DNA of 64,000 bases from Triops longicaudatus (taxonomy: Eukaryota; Arthropoda; Branchiopoda; Notostraca; Triopsidae), in assembly GCA_022885665.1 (NCBI GenBank), contig JAGQDJ010000260.1:1-64000 (forward strand), read 5' to 3'. Of the stretch, positions 59,612-64,000 are shown in pieces (within the stretch, counting starts at the first letter, position 1; each line of letters starts with the position of its first letter). The notes below the pieces were generated by a model. That model made no database searches and was not told where the DNA came from. It saw only the letters and a list, made by a program, of their open reading frames with translations. A program made the translations under genes and the position numbers.

Positions 59612-62600
59612 TTATTCCTGTATATCAGGTCGTCGCATTAATAAAGCTGAAAACATAACAGACATTTGCTCCTGGCTGGGACAGTTAACGACTAATTGCT
59701 CTTCCTCGCTAAAATGTGTGCACACTAACTGGTGCAACTGCAGGAAAAGATTCACCACCAAATTCTAGAAACAAGACTTCATTAATAATTGTGCTTAAAT
59801 CATTCCATTAATTTAATATTTTTCATTATTAATATCATTAAATAATTTTCGTTTATTTTCATTTAGGTTAGTTTTATTATTTACTATATTTTTAAATTCT
59901 TTTTGTTTAAGTTTATTTCATTCATTTAAAACATGTTCATCAATAATTTCGTTAATAATTGTTTTCTAATAAGCTACCTTTACAATAATTCACTGTACAT
60001 TTAAAAACAGTAAACAAATCACTAAAAAATAAAAAGAACAAGATCAAAACCAAGAAAATTGAATAATGAGTTGCAACTTACTTTCACGGGTCTAAAAAGT
60101 ATAAATTCCGTTTCCCGACTAGCCAAATATAACTGCATACTTCTTTGAACGCCAGGCAGCTTCGTTCGGATAAGGTGCTGTGTTTCGGATACATACTCCC
60201 CGACACTTTCCGCTTTAGCGAAAGGTTCATTTTTCAACAAACCTTCGCTAGCGTTGGCATGGGTTTTGACCCAAGCGTCGACCTACAAAATTAAAAAAAA
60301 TTAAAAAGAAAAATTGAAGTGCAATTTCTTGTGAGATTCGCTTACTTTATCCAAAAATATCCGCAGTGGAGCCGCCAAAAGGTCACCACAATGGTCAATA
60401 AACGCTTCACAAGTGACTTTAAGCTGTCGGTCAGCCAAGCGCCGTGAATCAGTCAAATGCTGACGCACTTGTGGAGTTCCTTCTAGTAGGAATTCCAGTA
60501 AAGCGTTGTTGGCCGATAGGGAAAACAGCCTGTTCCGGTGTTGCAACAATCCCATGGCTTAAAAATGGAATAAACAAATAAAAAATCATTAGCTAATTAC
60601 AAATCAATGAATCTGAAAGTGACTAAAAAGTCTTGATGAAACTACAATAACTGAATAGCCAAAATGAAGTAAATTCATTAAGAAATTACTGGACGGAAGA
60701 CAGAAAGTGAATAAAAATAGATAATAAAACAAAAAAAAGTAAATAAAAACAGAAAATAATTACCAGCACTTTTAACAGAACTAAAATCCAAGTTTATTTC
60801 CTTCACTGCGAAATCGACTTGGAATGGTGCAATTTGTTCCCGAAGGATGAGCAAGTGTTTGATATGGAATAGTTGACCATCCAATGGACTTTTGTTGTGA
60901 CTGATACTTTGCGCCGCTTGCGCAATGGCTGTACAAGCCGCGGCCAGTACTTCTTGGGACAGACCCTGGAAAGTGGCGCGATCTACACACCGGTACAACT
61001 TCGATAAGCACAGCAAAGCTCTGCGTAAAGGCGGATACCACATTCCATGCAAATCAGCGGGAGAATCTGTCGAATGCAAAAAAAAAAACGTATTTTTAAA
61101 TATTATTTTTTATTATATAATTACTTGACTTTAATGCGATTTATTATTTTTTATTTTCATCTTATTTTTAATTTTATTCATATTTAATTTGTATTACTTT
61201 TAGCCCATTTCCCATACATTTTCTGTTTTACTTATTTTACTACTGCTACACTATTTTTAAATAAAAAATTATAAACAGTAGTAAAAAAAATAATACAGAA
61301 AATCAAATGCTCGGGACGGCTACACTATTCTTTTGGTATATTTGTTATCTTTTTACTATTTTAACAAATTTTAATATTTTAATATTTTCAATTCCAGAAT
61401 CTTACTTCCAGTGTGGGAGCGGACATCTTGCGACGTCACGGACACCATCGACGCCCTAGAATCGCTTCTGCCTTCGGCTGATTGCTGTTGCAACGTTTCA
61501 GCGATTTTTTCCATCATGATCAGCTTTTCAGGGTACGCTAAATCGCCCGGCGCGGGTTTATACCCGAGAATGTCGCTGTTAATGTACACATGTGCCCGAT
61601 AGACGAGTCTTTCCTGTGCGTCGGCTAACAAAGTGGCCATTACGCGCATAAACGCTACAAAATGACTCGGTGGCCCGTCGATAGCACTAAAACTGTGCTC
61701 ATCCAAGAACTCCATACGCAAGATGGTACACAACTCGGCCAAAGTCTCCATATGGTTCATGTGAATAATCGACGGTCGCAAGGTGTCGTACAAAATATTG
61801 CACAGTCCTTCCAAGAACTCCCTAAATCCAAGATTTGTCAATGCGTATTTCCCCAAAATATAATTTCCAATTATTGTTTCGTTAAATTTAAATGTTGATT
61901 ATATAAATGTTGCTTATGTTATGTTGAATTTATTATAAGTAAATAGGCAATTTTTTATTTTTTAAAGTTTAATTAGGGCGCTAGTTCATTGCCTTTTCTT
62001 TATTGTCCTTAATTAACCAAGTTACTCGCATATTTATATACATGCAGATTATTCGAGGAAAAACTCTTACTGAAGTTTTGGCGAAACTTGTCCAAAAAAC
62101 TGGTTATAGAGCTGCGTCTCATCCTGGCAAACGTGTAACACGAAAGCGCACGACGCTCTGACTAATGCGCAGTTATCCCGCGTGTACGCGATTGCTAAGT
62201 CATTCAAAGACGCAACGAGACTAGGTTTCAATAACGTAATTCTCTGGCCAAAGTATGCAGCCAAACAATCGTTCCACAGCTGTTCATACCTACGAAGACG
62301 AAAAAAAAAAAATACCTTTATTAAATAGGACCTGTTAATGTACAATCTTAATAATTTTTAAAAAAGTATTTAAAATAATAATTTATAATTTAATTTATAA
62401 TAAATTAATAATTTAAAAAAATATAAATTACTTTAAAAAAAACTTTTAGAAAAATATTTTAAAGAATAACATGCCGTCTCTGGTAACATGACTCTAAATG
62501 GTGAAAAGGCCCTAAAATTACAGCAAAAGTGCTCGAAAGCACGTACTCAGGTCCTAACGAAAGCCTGCTTTCTACAGCATTCATCAGCGTGCGCATTTTG

Positions 62601-64000
62601 GCAGCATGGACTCGGAATTTCCCATAGAAAAGTGTGTAGGCGTGGCTTTCAGGAACTGGAGCTTTGTTCTGCCCCGGAAGTTGGCTGGTCAACAACGGTG
62701 CGTTGGCTTGTCCACTTTTGGCTTGCAAGGTACTGGACTCGAGGGCTTGATGAACCCACGACTTTATCAGCGCCGAACATTTGTTGCGCAAAACACGCAA
62801 TTTGGCATCGTGTATCGCAGCTTCTTTATATTCCAGCTGAGAAGCAGAAAAAAGTTTATTATAAACAATTCTTTATTTAGCCATTATAATTCTTTTATTT
62901 GTTTTATGTTTAGTATTATTTGTTTATTATATATATTTTATTATATTTATTTCCTTTTGCTTATTTCGTCGTTTTTACTTAATTATTGGGTATTTAATTT
63001 TTTTACAATTTTAATTTGATTAAGAATTTGTAATTTTAATTCTATAACATAATTTAATTTTCTTTTTTCAGGACTACTTTGTGGGAATTTAAGCTTACAT
63101 GAGTTTCTGTGTAACTGATGCATTCATCTAAACGCGTGAGGATGGAAAGGAAGTGCTCGGAATGAACAGACAAGGTAGGTGAATTAATGAGTTGGTCTAA
63201 TCGACCAGCTTCCGTAAAATACGCCATACGGCTTTCGACGTCATCAGCCAACGCGGCAAGCTTGGTCTACGCAAGGGAATTCAGCGCGTATTAGACTGAA
63301 ATTTGCGTGTTTTAAGGTGTTTTACCTGATCTGCTACCATCTGTTCACACGCCTCATGCAAAGAAGTGGTTTTATGCGAGACTAAACCGTACTGTTCTTC
63401 CATTTTATGGAGATGAACAAGAGTTTCAGCCACCTGGAAGTTATTAATAAAAATAAATAAGAAATAGCATTATTAATAGTTAATAGTGGTTAAAGTTGCA
63501 ACAAAGCTTACTTGTTCTAGTAATCCTGTGCATTCTTTTCGATGCTGTTGAAGCTGCTTAATGTACTGAAGATAAGGCATGTCTTCTTGTTGCAAAACTT
63601 GGGATTCTAATTCCGAATACCATTGCAAGAACTAAAAAAGTATAAGATTTTTCACTACATACCTATTTTTAATTTTACTACATTTTTAATATAAAAGTTT
63701 TCTCTTTAGTTTTCTTTCATATTCTGATTTATTTAAACGAATTATTCACATGATTTTTTTATGCTCACTTGTTGGGTTGATTCAATTTTTTCCTTTCGTG
63801 ATTTTAGATCTTCTATTAATCTGGTTGTTCCATCCTCAGTAAAATCTTCGTTACCTTCAACAGGCACGTTTTCAAAGAGTTTGAGACTGTCTCCTAAAGG
63901 AAGCTACACAAAACAAAAATAAAGTTCGAATTTTATTTGTAGTTTAATCTTACGCCTGGTGGAAACGGTCGTTCACGACATACTAAGGATATTTCTAGCA
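59612..64000 (-). CDS. COG3: COG3, conserved oligomeric Golgi complex subunit 3 (5' end off the window)
   Basis: Exons visible from right to left: 63954-64000 (continues beyond the edge), 63769-63903, 63512-63631, 63326-63433, 63099-63266, 62547-62836, 62071-62289, 61406-61821, 60764-61066, 60346-60557, 60082-60282 and 59612-59764; all phases agree. The Sec34 region is clear: SLHEACEQM, LINSPTLSV, AYTLFYGKFR, RDNCALVRASCAFVLHVCQD, RLVYRAHVYINSDILGYKPA, PGDLAYPEKL, DLHGMWYPPLRRALLCLSKLYRC, GQLFHIKHLLILREQIAPF and NNALLEFLLEGTP. It is a lobe A subunit of the COG tether that returns Golgi glycosyltransferases by retrograde vesicle traffic. The last 51 codons end DIQE. Its 3' UTR must run into the ST6GAL gene. 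Confidence 0.95.

Noticed and set aside
62488..63019. + strand frames of 130-137 codons
   Set aside because: Antisense shadow of the COG3 exon at 62547-62836 plus AT-rich intron.
1..64000. CRISPR arrays, operons, bacterial ribosome sites or phage genes
   Set aside because: None present; the exon-intron structure and gene set are those of an animal nucleus.

Overview
The window is a stretch of an animal nuclear genome. Coding regions are split into many short exons with GT..AG introns, intergenic DNA is AT-rich, there are no operons, and repeats are short and non-autonomous (TTAA-flanked MITEs, solo LTRs, a tRNA-derived SINE). The gene set (CEP290, TMTC4, AFG2B/SPATA5L1, GRTP1, ST6GAL, COG3, PIGZ, cystinosin) is bilaterian. 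A follicle-cell-protein-3C-like secreted protein points to an arthropod, but that lineage call is inference from one family.

Left part (1-13 kb): two small secreted cysteine-rich (PAN/apple-like) genes on the + strand, then on the - strand a Ras-superfamily GTPase of RERG/RASL11 type. The GTPase has an eroded G3 motif, asparagine tracts and no CAAX box; two of its introns carry MITEs.

Middle-left (13.8-28.8 kb): the most striking feature, three complete cystinosin genes in tandem on the - strand. Each has nine exons, and exon lengths and phases are identical in all three apart from one 6-nt difference. All keep a signal peptide, both PQ loops and the two transport aspartates. The DNA between them holds solo LTRs, MITEs and a local duplication.

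Middle (29-46 kb): unassigned coding-like fragments, a broken HDAC6-like pseudogene, PIGZ/SMP3 (GPI mannosyltransferase 4, -) divergent from a strongly shortened CEP290 (+), a repeat-rich gap with a SINE, and a small secreted Cys-rich gene (+).

Right part (46.7-64 kb): a compact gene-dense block alternating in strand: AFG2B (+), TMTC4 (-), an unrecognised single-exon membrane protein (+), GRTP1 (-), a beta-galactoside alpha-2,6-sialyltransferase (+) and the C-terminal part of COG3 (-, running off the right edge). Convergent pairs are separated by only 97-192 bp between stop codons. Several genes act in the secretory pathway (PIGZ, TMTC4, ST6GAL, COG3, GRTP1), but there is no evidence of joint regulation. 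Exon borders were assigned by hand from splice consensus, reading-frame continuity and family resemblance; frames close exactly for every multi-exon gene model except the ones flagged as uncertain.
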